A program made the translations under genes and the position numbers. From NCBI GenBank assembly GCA_964019135.1, contig OZ025256.1:15197911-15261910 (forward strand): a DNA stretch of 64,000 nucleotides. Direction: 5' to 3'. Below, in pieces: positions 36,801-43,983 of this stretch (its first letter is position 1; every line of letters begins with the position of its first letter). Origin of the DNA: Arenicola marina (lineage: Eukaryota > Annelida > Polychaeta > Arenicolidae). A model generated the notes under the pieces. The model was given only the letters and a program-made list of their open reading frames with translations, did no database searches and was not told where the DNA came from.

Positions 36801-38395
36801 AGTACGGTTTGTGAATTACGCCCATGACGATGTTTTAGAATGTGTGTTTAGTTGAACGAGTCTAGCCTGAACACTTAGTGGAGTGAAGATATTTTTGGTA
36901 AGACAGACAAAACAGCCCTTGTTCTTTTAAATTTAAATGTAGATGACGACAATAGAATGTTGGTCTGTCGTGAGCCAATCCTGGCTGTTAAAGTTGAGTT
37001 CAGAAGAAAAGCCAGAAAACCCTTGTCTATCACACGCACCACCCTTAGGCTCTTGCGCGGCGATTTGGTAAATTATGTAATCATAACGTTTGAGAGTTAT
37101 GCAATCATAACGTTGGTGAGTTATGTAAACATAACGATGGTGAGTTATGTAATCGTAACGTTGGTGAGTTATGTAATCGTAACGTTGGTGAGTTATGTAA
37201 TCATAACGTTGATGAGTTATGTAAATTCTTTGCTTTACGTAGTCATAACGTCTTTGAATGGTGTAAAATAATAACGTTTTGAATTGTGTACAATGATAAC
37301 ATTGGATTAAGCAAAATCCTTAGGTAATGTCATAACGGGTTTGCATTGTGTAAAATGTTATCATGTTATGCGAACTAATACTACTGCCATGGTCCACTGT
37401 GCATGGAAACGATTTGGCGCAAGTGCCCCCAGGCAAGCCCGCTTCTCTAAGGGCACAACGGTAACAATGTTAAAATCCTTCGACGTTAGTAGGGAATCGA
37501 CTGTAGCTTTTATTATAATGTGTCCTCGATCAATCATAGTGTTTACGTATTCTATATACCTTGTTCTATCATCTGACATCAAAAAAGTGTGTCGACACTA
37601 GGTTCTTTCGATTATATTTTCGCGAAGAAATGTTGGAGCACACAACTGTTCCCGACCAGCCATCCGCCATATTTGTTTTTGGCGGATGCCGGTACCTGTG
37701 AATGCGAGTTGGTTCCTTCTCGCCGTTAGCATATGACTCTCCACTAGAGGGCCTTGTCAGTCGCTCACTTTGAACTTAAGGACAACAGCAGCGCCCTCTT
37801 TCACAGGTCATTGACAGTTACAAAGTTTGGGACCCAGGCTACATATGGTTCAAATGGTGGCGGGATTCGCCAGGTGGCGCTGCATACACATGGCGGGTGG
37901 CAGGGAAAAGTTGCATGCTCCAACATTTGTTCGCGAAAATATGACTGGAACAATCTAGTGTTGACACAATTTCTTGATGTCACAAGATAGAACAAGGTAT
38001 ATAGAATACGTAAGCACTATTATTGTACGCGTCCGCATTATAATAAAAGCTACAGTCGATTCCCTACTAACGTCGAAGGATTTTAACATTGTTACCGTTG
38101 TGCCCCTAGAGAAGCGGAAACTGAAACTGAAACTGAAATTTGAATATTAAAATGAACACTTTTGTTTGGTGTACGATGTGATATACCACATACCCAATGA
38201 ACATTTAGATTGACCATAAATAATTTTCCGGGATTTCCGTGTTTTATAACCACAAGAGGCACAATTAACGAAGAAAGACACCGTGAAAACAGAACACTTA
38301 CCTGTCGGTAGTCCGACGAGACAAAGCAGGATATAGAGACATATTTGATATGGTCCGAGTTCCCCAATGGCTCGTAAAACATCGTCGAAAAGCAT
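3564..38395 (-). CDS. SLC22 family organic cation/carnitine/anion transporter, 12 coding exons, 634 aa
   Basis: Joined exons (minus strand): 38395-38302, 36571-36412, 29754-29622, 29108-29005, 28439-28285, 27753-27585, 26373-26235, 25436-25354, 24005-23785, 23166-22985, 4154-4018, 3891-3564; 1905 nt including stop, in frame throughout. The product is a 12-helix major-facilitator carrier of the plasma membrane. Hallmarks: start MLFDDVLRAIGELGPYQ; a large Cys-bearing extracellular loop (about 42-135) ending GPDGWVYD and FDLVCDD; motif D163-R-W-G-R167 after helix 2; ESPRWL at 276-281; D390-K-T-G-R394 between helices 8 and 9; AELFPT at 448-453; PETMNRKLPET near 507. Exons 4-6 are 104, 155 and 169 nt, lengths I recall for vertebrate OCT genes. 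The cytosolic tail is long (about 526-634; usual family length is about 550) and ends in STQL. Substrate cannot be read from sequence. Confidence 0.93.
4018..4154 (-). CDS. SLC22 gene, coding exon 11 (helix 12)
   Basis: The acceptor GACGTCACAG|GCCGG gives AGFWSPGPFLIYGILSILAG, helix 12 and the family sequence FPETMNRKLPETVEEGEEF, then donor GCCAA|GTATGT. Phase 0 in, phase 2 out. Confidence 0.92.
4319..22548. repeat. Giant 47-bp minisatellite array filling SLC22 intron 10
   Basis: The consensus unit is about 47 bp: GACTCATCGGTACAGGACGC followed by GATGATAAAGGCCGTAGCCA and GGCCTAT. Shorter variants lack ATGAT or the CAG of GTACAG, giving units of about 37-47 bp. Roughly 380-400 units run from 4813 to 22548, with one stranded unit at 4319-4366 on the other side of a LINE insertion. 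Variants recur in fixed order, so higher-order blocks exist: the rare GGTACGGGACGGGAT unit occurs at 7661, 9793, 12571, 17971 and 19583. Stops interrupt all frames, so it is not coding. No unique spacers, so not CRISPR. Confidence 0.97.
4367..4812 (-). mobile_element. 5'-truncated non-LTR retrotransposon (3' end) inserted in the 47-bp array
   Basis: On the minus strand the piece ends in an A-rich tail (reverse complement of the T-rich 4367-4385) and encodes near its start QCKEYNEDHDVKHLLFECP and a following IW, the C-terminal zinc-knuckle-like motif of LINE reverse-transcriptase proteins. Both flanks carry GTAGCCAGGCC(T/A)AT from the array (4353-4366 and from 4813), consistent with a target-site duplication of about 14 bp, although array repetition could imitate one. 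Coding capacity is lost after about 50 residues. Confidence 0.8.
22607..22984. repeat. GATGATGRCAGA-type minisatellite abutting the exon 10 donor
   Basis: Imperfect 15-bp units (GATGATGGCAGATTA, GATGATGACAGAGAA and variants), about 25 copies. On the minus strand the array begins within the donor itself: GTGAGTCTGCCATCATC, then repeated TCTGCCATCATC units. The Ser/Leu-rich open frames are a by-product of the multiple-of-three period. Confidence 0.9.
22985..23166 (-). CDS. SLC22 gene, coding exon 10 (helices 10-11)
   Basis: The acceptor GCTCCTCAG|AGTTGG is followed by ELEIYFTVFLMLGKF, helix 10, the AELFPTVMRQVGVG signature, and the start of helix 11 (CARVGGLIQPQINLV). The donor is CTCGTG|GTGAGT, phase 0. 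A GATGAT-type minisatellite starts immediately after this donor, and the following intron is 18.8 kb. Confidence 0.93.
23785..24005 (-). CDS. SLC22 gene, coding exon 9 (helices 7-9)
   Basis: The acceptor TACCTGCAG|GTTCG gives WFVTSMVYYGLSLG, helix 8 with SGLVEIPAYV, the D-K-T-G-R-K signature and helix 9 to PLIDNE. The donor is GAAG|GTTTAT, a weak site. It is chosen because it gives the correct frame and the usual family spacing to the next exon. An alternative end a few codons away is possible. Confidence 0.88.
24421..24450. repeat. (TCTG)n microsatellite in SLC22 intron 8
   Basis: About seven TCTG tetramers, interrupted once near the start. Simple slippage repeat, no other signal. Confidence 0.8.
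24764..24963. repeat. 33-bp minisatellite, six copies, SLC22 intron 8
   Basis: Unit AATATTGCCTGGACCCTGGC plus CCATCACGACGGT, six almost identical copies with one T-to-C change in the last (AATACTG). The 33-bp period leaves several frames open on both strands, which explains the repetitive open frames here. It does not touch either flanking exon. Confidence 0.95.
25354..25436 (-). CDS. SLC22 gene, coding exon 8 (end of loop, start of helix 7)
   Basis: A short exon (83 nt): acceptor CAATGTTAG|GTCGGC, then VGDTKASLPDLFRKPNIRKI and TLNMWFC plus TG, donor GCTG|GTATGT. The DLFR-P-IRK-T run and a Trp at the start of helix 7 are typical of the family. The acceptor has a poor pyrimidine tract, and the last 24 intron bases are multiplied in intron 7. 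Confidence 0.9.
25437..26090. repeat. 37-38-bp minisatellite derived from the exon 8 acceptor, SLC22 intron 7
   Basis: About 17 units, plus-strand core CCTAACATTGATAACACAGG then CTGAGGTAAGTCCCCCTC. On the minus strand each copy reads CTCAGCCTGTGTTATCAATGTTAG with one line break after 20 bases: CTCAGCCTGTGTTATCAATG, TTAG. The real intron end is the same with one difference (CCTATG). The array therefore duplicates the 3' splice site. Copies decay with distance from the exon (after about 25900). Confidence 0.92.
26235..26373 (-). CDS. SLC22 gene, coding exon 7 (cytosolic loop)
   Basis: The acceptor TTACCACAG|CATGG completes AMATESPRWLVSEG, the ESPRWL signature at the start of the large cytosolic loop, then a basic stretch DKKAIKVLKKISA and an acidic end. 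The donor is AAACC|GTAAGT, phase 0. The length is 139 nt. Confidence 0.92.
26570..26851. other. AT-rich intron 7/6 flank with an (ATTT)n tract
   Basis: Part of SLC22 intron 6. It starts with TTATTTATTTATTTATTT, the kind of tail found at 3' ends of some non-LTR elements, followed by about 250 bp without coding potential. I cannot identify an element. Confidence 0.3.
26852..27618. repeat. 49-bp minisatellite duplicating the exon 6 end and its 5' splice site, SLC22 intron 6
   Basis: Sixteen units at an exact 49-bp period (26852, 26901, 26950 ... 27587); the last is the real exon end. On the minus strand each unit has CCATCTGCCCGATCATGATG, TGGGCTCTCTTCGC, then donor GTGAGT and about 10 intron bases. 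Copies vary at a few sites (GGGCAG, GGGCGG, GGGAAG; GTTGTA, GTAGTA, GTTGCA) and one has lost the GC before the donor (27340s). Confidence 0.96.
27585..27753 (-). CDS. SLC22 gene, coding exon 6 (helices 5-6)
   Basis: The acceptor GCCTTTCAG|GCATGG gives MEIIGPKYRMATGIM...ICPITMWALF plus GC, donor TTCGC|GTGAGT (phase 2). The length is 169 nt. Its last 34 bases together with the donor are the sequence multiplied in the 49-bp array of intron 6. Here the exon reads CCGATCACGATG, where the array copies read CCGATCATGATG. Confidence 0.93.
28285..28439 (-). CDS. SLC22 gene, coding exon 5 (helices 3-4)
   Basis: The acceptor GGCTTTCAG|ATGGGG completes D-R-W-G-R and runs through helices 3 and 4 to FTTIFVM, donor ATGA|GTGAGT (phase 1). 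The length is 155 nt. A second GT (GTAC, six bases on) is excluded because only this donor joins in frame to the next exon's SMEIIGPKYR. Confidence 0.93.
28852..28993. repeat. CT-rich microsatellite and (TA)n, SLC22 intron 4
   Basis: A degenerate TCTC/TCTG tract of about 120 bp followed by TATATATATATA, ending 11 bp from the exon 4 donor. Open frames of Ser/Leu on plus and Arg/Glu on minus are artefacts of composition. Confidence 0.85.
29005..29108 (-). CDS. SLC22 gene, coding exon 4 (helix 2 and motif A)
   Basis: The acceptor TTCCGCAG|TTTGAC gives FDLVCDDANLVSIIQ...YMAGFLLGCIGFGQVSD plus two bases, donor GACAG|GTATTG. This is helix 2 and the first half of the D-R-x-G-R signature. The length of 104 nt equals what I recall for the corresponding OCT exon. 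Confidence 0.93.
29622..29754 (-). CDS. SLC22 gene, coding exon 3 (extracellular loop)
   Basis: The acceptor CTCCCTCAG|CCAGTAC gives SQYDTEDFLTWNRSVM...KCGPDGWVYDKSQFVSSVVSQ, the distal extracellular loop, with sequon NRS. The donor is CAGCCAG|GTCGGT, weaker than its neighbours but in the family position, leaving phase 0 before FDLVCDD. Confidence 0.9.
30145..36412. repeat. 33-bp minisatellite of about 190 copies carrying the exon 2 donor, SLC22 intron 2
   Basis: Plus-strand unit CCAGTACATGACTTACCTGT plus AGTTAAGGATGCC. On the minus strand each unit reads AACTACAG|GTAAGTCATG, the same 8 exon bases and donor as the true exon 2 end. A higher-order period of 3001 bp is visible: distinctive units at 30727, 31123, 31737 and 32243 recur at 33728, 34124, 34738 and 35244. 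The plus-strand frames of up to 443 codons (VKDAPVHDLPV repeats) follow from a period divisible by three and have no start context or family. Confidence 0.97.
36412..36571 (-). CDS. SLC22 gene, coding exon 2 (extracellular loop)
   Basis: The acceptor TACTTCAG|GATGG is followed by WQNLGLTFFGG...HWCLVPE...QCRVYDLNY and donor AACTACAG|GTAAGT (phase 2). It completes helix 1 and begins the Cys-rich extracellular loop, with an N-glycosylation sequon NLS. The donor and its last 8 exonic bases are the template of the 33-bp array that fills intron 2. The first copies of the array follow the donor without a gap. Confidence 0.92.
37067..37225. repeat. 24-bp minisatellite, SLC22 intron 1
   Basis: About six units of TTATGTAATCATAACGTTGG plus TGAG, with decaying copies up to about 37350 (GTAATGTCATAACGGG, GTGTAAAATGATAACG). 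The plus strand has GTTG|GTGAGT in each unit, a donor-like string on the strand opposite to the gene. Confidence 0.85.
37439..38117. mobile_element. Foldback-type inverted repeat, SLC22 intron 1
   Basis: Arms 37439-37670 and 37890-38117 are imperfect inverted copies (about 230 bp each) around a 219-bp centre. The outermost part is nearly perfect: CCGCTTCTCT then GGCACAACGGTAACAATGTT and AAAATCCTTCGACGTTAGTA. The structure suits a foldback/MITE-like DNA element. No target-site duplication is evident and no transposase is encoded. As intronic RNA it could form a long hairpin. Confidence 0.8.
38302..38395 (-). CDS. SLC22 gene, coding exon 1
   Basis: Encodes residues 1-31 plus one base: the cytosolic N-terminus MLFDDVLRAIGELGPYQ and most of helix 1. 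The donor is CGACAG|GTAAGT (phase 1). The ATG is chosen because the following residues match the usual SLC22 N-terminus. I see no TATA box in the 60 bp upstream, and a non-coding 5' exon further up cannot be excluded. Confidence 0.9.
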
Positions 38396-38930
38396 CGTGA
38401 GTGAAGTTACATAAAGAAATAAAGTAATTGGTAACTAAAGCATCTACATGGGTGTTGATCGCAGTAATTGTTGGCTCGCAGTTGCAGTGCTAACTTTACT
38501 AACGACTATATCCATGTGCACGTCACCCGAAGTGCTCAGTACTGACGAAGTGGCCTGCTCACTTGATAAGTGTGCCTTTCACAGGTACAGGCTGATTGTC
38601 TTGTCACTAATATATATATACATATATATATCATATGTATCACAGACAATATTCCCTCAGATGTCATTGTTGTCATATCCTTGAGCTATCTTTGTTGTAT
38701 CTTTTTAGGCTCGTGAACCTTGTAAGGTCACAAGCGTCACGCCGTATTATACCTTGAAGGAGGCCCGCGTAACCCTTTGTACTGGTGTGTTTGCGCTCTT
38801 CAGTAGAGAGGGGACATATTACAGGGGTGCTGTGAAGGGGAGCGGGCTAGTGGTATGTAGTGGAGGATGAGGATGAGGGGTGAGTGAGGGTAAGTGGGGC
38901 AAGGCAAGGGGTGAAGGTAAGAGTAACAGT
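38396..38930. other. Upstream region of the SLC22 gene
   Basis: Presumed promoter and 5' UTR of the minus-strand SLC22 gene plus intergenic DNA. No clear TATA box or initiator near 38395. An AT microsatellite (TATATATATA CATATATATA) lies at about 38609-38632. No open frame with support. Confidence 0.3.
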
Positions 38931-38939
38931 GATACTGAG

Positions 38940-39020
38940 GGTTGATGCTAAAGGTGAGAGTGAGAGTGATGGTGGGGGTGAGGATGAGGGTGAAGGTGAG
39001 GGTGAGGGTGGGGGTGAGGA

Positions 39021-39051
<31 letters not shown>

Positions 39052-39055
39052 AAGG

Positions 39056-39118
<63 letters not shown>

Positions 39119-39169
39119 CGGGTGAGGGTGGGGGTGAGGGTGAAGGTGAGGACGAGGGTGAGGCTGAAG

Positions 39170-39208
<39 letters not shown>

Positions 39209-39240
39209 ACGGTGAGGGTGAGGGTGAGGGTGAGGGTGAT
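38940..39240. repeat. (GGTGAG)n hexamer array
   Basis: About 50 tandem hexamers GGTGAG with scattered changes (GGTGGG, GGTGAA, GATGAG). Because six is divisible by three, the plus strand is open as GEGEGE and VRVRVR and the minus strand as LTLTLT and PSPSPS; these are composition artefacts. It is not the metazoan telomere repeat TTAGGG. Confidence 0.95.
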
Positions 39241-39726
39241 TGGTAACAAGTGAAGAGCCCTGAGGAATGGTCCATCAAAGAATAATTGAGTGTGCCAATA
39301 GACGTTTTTTATGTCTTCGGGGACCGTTTGAACATAGCTCACCTGGACGAAAATTGTTATATATAGACCGTCGCAAAGTTCATATCTGAATCAACAATTG
39401 GCTTAAGAGCCGATGGAAAGAAAGACTGATCAACACGTCACACATATCACCAATGTTACGGCTGCTCAAACGCATTAGTGTCAGCTATACATCATGATAT
39501 ACTCATAACTCTACAACGTGTTAGGTTATAACGGTGAAGGTTGTGGTGCACTTTCACGTGGATATTACACCATCCCTATAGACACGTTCTCATAACATTG
39601 ATAACATCCATTATAGTCCATGCACACCATGATATATTTATTATTGCCAGTACAATACAAATACATCCTTTTTAACTTAACGAGGAGGTAATCGGGTATT
39701 GATTGCATGCAATTCGTTAGTTCCAT

Positions 39727-39781
39727 AGATGTAACGTAGTCCGCTCCGATATGGGTCCACTCGCGGAACTACGTTACATCT
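39727..39781. other. Perfect-stem hairpin beside the LINE 3' end
   Basis: AGATGTAACGTAGT-CCGC pairs with GCGG-A-ACTACGTTACATCT around a 17-nt loop (one bulged base). It lies 42 bp from the poly(A) tail of the LINE at 39823. It could be the end of a small inverted-repeat element. Confidence 0.6.
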
Positions 39782-39938
39782 CCTAGCAATCTCTTTCCAT
39801 TAGCAGAATCCCGCTCGAAATCTTTTTTTTTTTTTTTTTTATTCCACTATAATGCACTTATAAATCATACAAAGCAGGAATGGAAGAACATCATACACAG
39901 TACAAACAAAAAACAAACATGACATTATTCGCTTAGTA

Positions 39939-41060
39939 TTACATAGAGTCTGATAGTGGTCTCCATTTCTTATAAAACATATCTGTACTAAAGTTCAGCT
40001 TCCTTTCTACCGCGCTCTTTTCGAGCCTATAGTAATGGTTTATATAGTTTTTCACAGCCTGAAAAACTGGAACTGTGTTGGACCACTTGCAGTAATATAT
40101 ATATTTTTTAGCAATTAAAGTCAAGTGATTAATAAGTTCGCTATGTGGGGACCAAACTACTCCAAACATACTTGATATTAGTGTAAATCGGGTACATATG
40201 GTCTGGGCTGATGCGGCCTCGAGCCAACGTTCTAACTCTTGCCAAATGGGTCTCACATATAGGCATTCAAAGAGAAGGTGCTCAATTGTTTCTGATGAAA
40301 CAGAGCAGAAAACGCACATCTCTGAAGTAGCTAATTTACTTCTGTGCAAGAAACGATTTGTTATTAGAACTCTTTGCAAAACTAAAAACTGGAAGCTCCG
40401 AGTCCTCTCGTCTACAGTAGCCTTTGATGCTCTAGTATATATATCACACCATTTACTTTTATCAATTTCTATTCCTAACACCTCTGACCACTTACTTTCG
40501 TTATTCGTGGTATACTGCAAGGACTCCACCAAACTGTTGTAAACCTTATTACATAAGCGTGTTGACGTAGATATATAATTTAAAAAGGAGTGTGGCACAT
40601 CTAGTAACTTATGTCCCTTATTTATACATTGACCTCGCCATTCTTTTGGTATGGCATGCATTATTCCATAGAAGTCGACAAAGTTAATGCTAATGCTATA
40701 TTTATCTGTAATTTTTTTCCAGTCTAATAGCGACCCTTCATTTTTCACAAGGTCGTTCATGTAAGTTACACCTTTCTCTATGAAATACTTTTTTCTCTTT
40801 ATTAGGTTCTTATTTCTCATAAAGTAAGTATTCCAAAGCGGTCGTTCTAAGACATTCTCGTTTGAACCAGTGTACATACAATTTTTTAGGTTTAGACACG
40901 CTCTGAAAACATCTGCCCAGAAAGGGTTGCATATATTAACAAAATACCTTAGTGACTTCGTATCTAGCTCCCAAACGAGTGCACGTTCGCTGCAAATCGT
41001 GCTGCAAAACAAATCTTGCCACGCTCCTTCATTCACAATAATTTTTCTAACCCATGACAT
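39939..41060 (-). pseudogene. C-terminal domain of the LINE ORF2-like protein, frameshifted from its RT
   Basis: Open for 373 codons from MSWVRKIIVNEGAWQDL to PLSDSM. The frame continues upstream of the Met as GGIKLPHIPSFLDAVK, meaning the domain is joined to the RT but shifted by one base. It has the C-x2-C-x9-H-x5-C type motif (CVFC, EHLLFEC) seen in such elements and an end-to-end ORF, so the copy is not very old. Confidence 0.85.
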
Positions 41061-42567
41061 TTTGACTGCATCTAAGAAGGATGGAATATGCGGCAGCTTT
41101 ATACCTCCATTTTTTTTCCTCTTGGACTAGTCTGTTAAGGGAAATCTTGGGTTTTTTGTTTTTCCAAATAAAAGCCCGTATGGCACGATTCATTCGATCA
41201 ATATAATGTTGCCCTGGGTTTGGTAAAACAGTCATGAGATGTATTAGTTTTGGAAGGGCTAAAGTTTTAACTACAGTTGCCCTCCCCCTCACTGATATAT
41301 TTCGTTTTCCGTATAGATTTAGTACTCTTTCAAATGCAGCCAATTTGGGTTCATAGTTTGAACTTACAATATTCTGAAGCTCGTTGCTACACCTTATGCC
41401 TAGTAATTGAAATTCATTGACCCAAGTTAGAGGCAGATCTAAAAACGACCCCTTGGTAATTGGGCTACGTGGTCCCAACCAAATTGCGTTCGTCTTGTCT
41501 ATATTGATTTTTAATCCCGAACAGACGCAAAACAGTTTTAAAACCTTCAAGGCATTTCTAAGGGACACATCTCTCCCATCTAATAGCAAAAAGGTGTCGT
41601 CTGCATATTGACCTATTTTATACTCTTTTCCATCAATCATGAACCCCTTAATTGTACAGTCGTTCTTAATGGCGTTGGCTAACGGGTCAATAGATAATAT
41701 AAATAGGTATGGCGAGAGGGGGTCTCCCTGTCGACATCCCCGACCGAGGCGAAAGAAACTAGAAAAAACGCCATTGTTTATAACACAACTTTCACAACTG
41801 CTATACAGGGTATTGTACCAACGTCTAAATTTGCATCCAAAGCCATATATTTTTAACACATGATTTATATAATTCCAACTTAGGGTGTCGAAAGCTTTTT
41901 CAAAGTCAATCAGGAGCAACATACCAGACTGTTTATTTGCAATTGCATAGTGCATGATATCGTAAATTAATCTAGTATTTTCTCCAATGTATCTTTCCTT
42001 TAGAAAACCTTTTTGCTCTGGGCTTATTACATGCGGCAGAATTTTTTTCATTCTGTTGGATAAAATGCCTGATACAAGTTTATAATCTGAGTTCAGCAAG
42101 GTAATTGGTTGTCAGTTTTTCATGTATTCACGGGGCTTGTCGCCTTTAGGTAAGCACGTTATGACCCCCTGCTTTTGCGTAATTGAAAGAGATCCAGATT
42201 TATAGGCATTTTGAAAGCTCCTCATGAGGTAGGTACCAAGTTCCTTCCAGAAAAAATTGTATAATTCTACTGGTATACCGTCACTGCCTGGTGACTTGTT
42301 ATTTTTCATGTTCTTTAATATAGTCGCCGCTTCGTGGCTATCAATGTCCTTCTCACAAATACCAGTTTGTTCGATGTTGAGTGGCTTAATATGTATGGCA
42401 TTCAAAAAGTACGTTAGGTTGGTGGAAGCCGCTGGGTCGTCTCTATTGGAGTACAATGTTTTGTAATAGTTCATCTGCTCTTTTAAAATTCGTCTTGGAT
42501 CCACCACCTCTTTACCATCCACATTTAATCTATTTATCAATTTACTGACATAATTTCTTTTTTCCAA
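41047..42567 (-). pseudogene. Reverse-transcriptase part of the LINE, interrupted
   Basis: The open part 42567-42115 and the open part 42111-41047 are in the same frame and separated by a single TGA where the family has Trp (N-W-R-P-I context, here N-stop-Q-P-I). Both changes in that pair of codons are G-to-A transitions, as expected from CpG/deamination decay. The frame then ends in 17 out-of-frame residues after the A8 run. The upstream start listed at 42567 would be TTG; the true start has been lost by truncation. Confidence 0.85.
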
Positions 42568-42600
42568 GTTGCAAAAATCTGGTCGGCCTTTACACGGTCA

Positions 42601-43545
42601 TAAAACTACTTTTCCACCTCGATATTAGCAATGAACTACATATTTACATAAAGTAACCTATTCTCTGTTGATTTGTTACCTATCTGGGATATGACGTTGC
42701 TTGATGCTTGTGTTTTGATGACTTTTCCCTCTGCTGTGTGATTTCTGAGCTCTGAAAATGTGCGTTCATAGACGGGTTGCCGCAAAAGATTAAAACGCCC
42801 CGACCGAGCGAATTTCGATGGTAAAACCTCGACCGAGCGGATGGGGGGGGGGGGGGGGCTTTACCGCGGACCCCCCCACCCCAAACCGAGCAATGAATTA
42901 AGTACCCCACCCCCCATCCCAGAGCCCAGCGGCGGCCCCGGCCCCGGCCCCGGCCCGTCACGGTGACAGTGGAGCATGCACGGGCCAACGGTAACGGCCA
43001 ACGGCAAGTTGTTTGTGCAATTCTTGGTTCAACGCGAGGAGTACGTAATTTCAGCTTCCGCCGTTCGCCGAAGTCACGCTTGTCAGTCTTGCCCCCCCCC
43101 CCCCCGCCCCGTCCCCCCCCCCCCCCCCGAGCTTGATACCAACAAAGTAGGGGATCTAGTACAAACAAGCGGGGGGCACCACATTCATTGTTGCTTAGGG
43201 AAGTTTCAGAAAAGCGGGCGGGTGAAGACTCCCGCCCCTGTGTCAGCCCCTGCTCTCACTAATTTGTGGGTTTTGGCGGCATCAGGTGTAGTCCCCTCGG
43301 AAACGGATGGGGAATGATGAACAGTTAAGACGAGCATCCACCTTTGAAAAATGCCGAAAAAGTAGCAATTGATCCCGCTCCGACCGTCAGCTACCTTTAT
43401 TCCCGCCGCAGGGGAGGGGGGGGGGGGAGGGGGGGTATTTTTCATCAAAATACACCTTTAGAAATAAAATATTCCTAAAAAATAGTAAATCCACAAAACC
43501 CACATTTTATATGAAACCAACATTAGAAGAGAACGTCTGGAAATT
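42601..43545. repeat. G/C homopolymer-rich non-coding stretch
   Basis: No gene. Runs of G at 42843-42858, repeated GGCCCC at about 42935-42956, runs of C at 43092-43128 (with GCCCCGTC break), and a G run at 43413-43434. The phrase CGACCGAGCG occurs twice (about 42801 and 42829). Proline/glycine open frames here are artefacts. Confidence 0.6.
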
Positions 43546-43689
43546 TTGGCTATATTTGGGCGGGTACCCCATCAACCCCCTCCATACTATTCATCACGCC
43601 GGGGGAACCCGCGGCACGAAGCCAGCGAGGAGTCTTTCAGTTACGGCGAGCACACAATTTGTACGTTAGTGCGCACCGCTTCTCGGCAG

Positions 43690-43800
43690 GAAGTGCAACT
43701 GCAAACATGGCGGAGCTTGATTCGTTTTCGGTTGTTACTGGTGCAAAGTTGTTGTTTCTCGCGCTCCAGAACGTCTGACAACAATTCTACTGCGCAAAAT
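43690..43800 (+). other. Possible promoter/first-exon start with YY1-like ATGGCGG element
   Basis: The string GGAAGTGCAACTGCAAACAT then GGCGGAG combines an ETS-like GGAAGTG and a YY1-like ACATGGCGGA, the pair often found at start sites of housekeeping genes. The ATG (43708) opens only 23 codons; a good donor (TATTG|GTAAGA) follows at about 43833. If real, the transcript would run into the sulfotransferase gene on the opposite strand. Weak evidence only. Confidence 0.25.
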
Positions 43801-43983
43801 TAGACGCTAATACCTTTTCCTGCAAGTTATATTGGTAAGAGAGCGCTGTACAATGTGTAGATTCACTTAAGCGATGCAAAACGTCCCGGGTGTTGTCGGT
43901 TTCTGCTAATGAGCGGGGTGCGCTTGGAAGCAAGACGTTGTTGGCGGTAGCCACAGCGGCTTGCTTGCAGGACTAACAATTCG

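Larger units (their letters stand above)
39823..42600 (-). mobile_element. Decayed L1/Tx1-like non-LTR retrotransposon (5'-truncated)
   Basis: Minus strand, in order: PDFCNLEKRNYVSKLI just inside the 5' end; linker with KNNKSPGSDGIPVELY; reverse transcriptase with ITLLNSDYKL, DFEKAFDTLSWNYI, GCRQGDPLSPYLF and the catalytic QYADD; a C-terminal domain with CVFC...ETIEHLLFEC; stop at 39939; and an A-tail (39823-39841). The N-terminal endonuclease is missing. Two lesions disable the frame: an in-frame TGA at 42112-42114 and a one-base shift in an A8 run (T8 at 41110-41117 on plus). The RT motif wording is closest to L1/Tx1-type elements; the clade is not proven. Confidence 0.9.

Noticed and set aside
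38940-39240. Interstitial telomere repeat
   Set aside because: The unit is GGTGAG, not TTAGGG, and no degenerate TTAGGG copies are seen.
38800-39342. LTLTLT / GEGEGE / VRVRVR low-complexity proteins
   Set aside because: All come from one GGTGAG hexamer read in different frames and strands.
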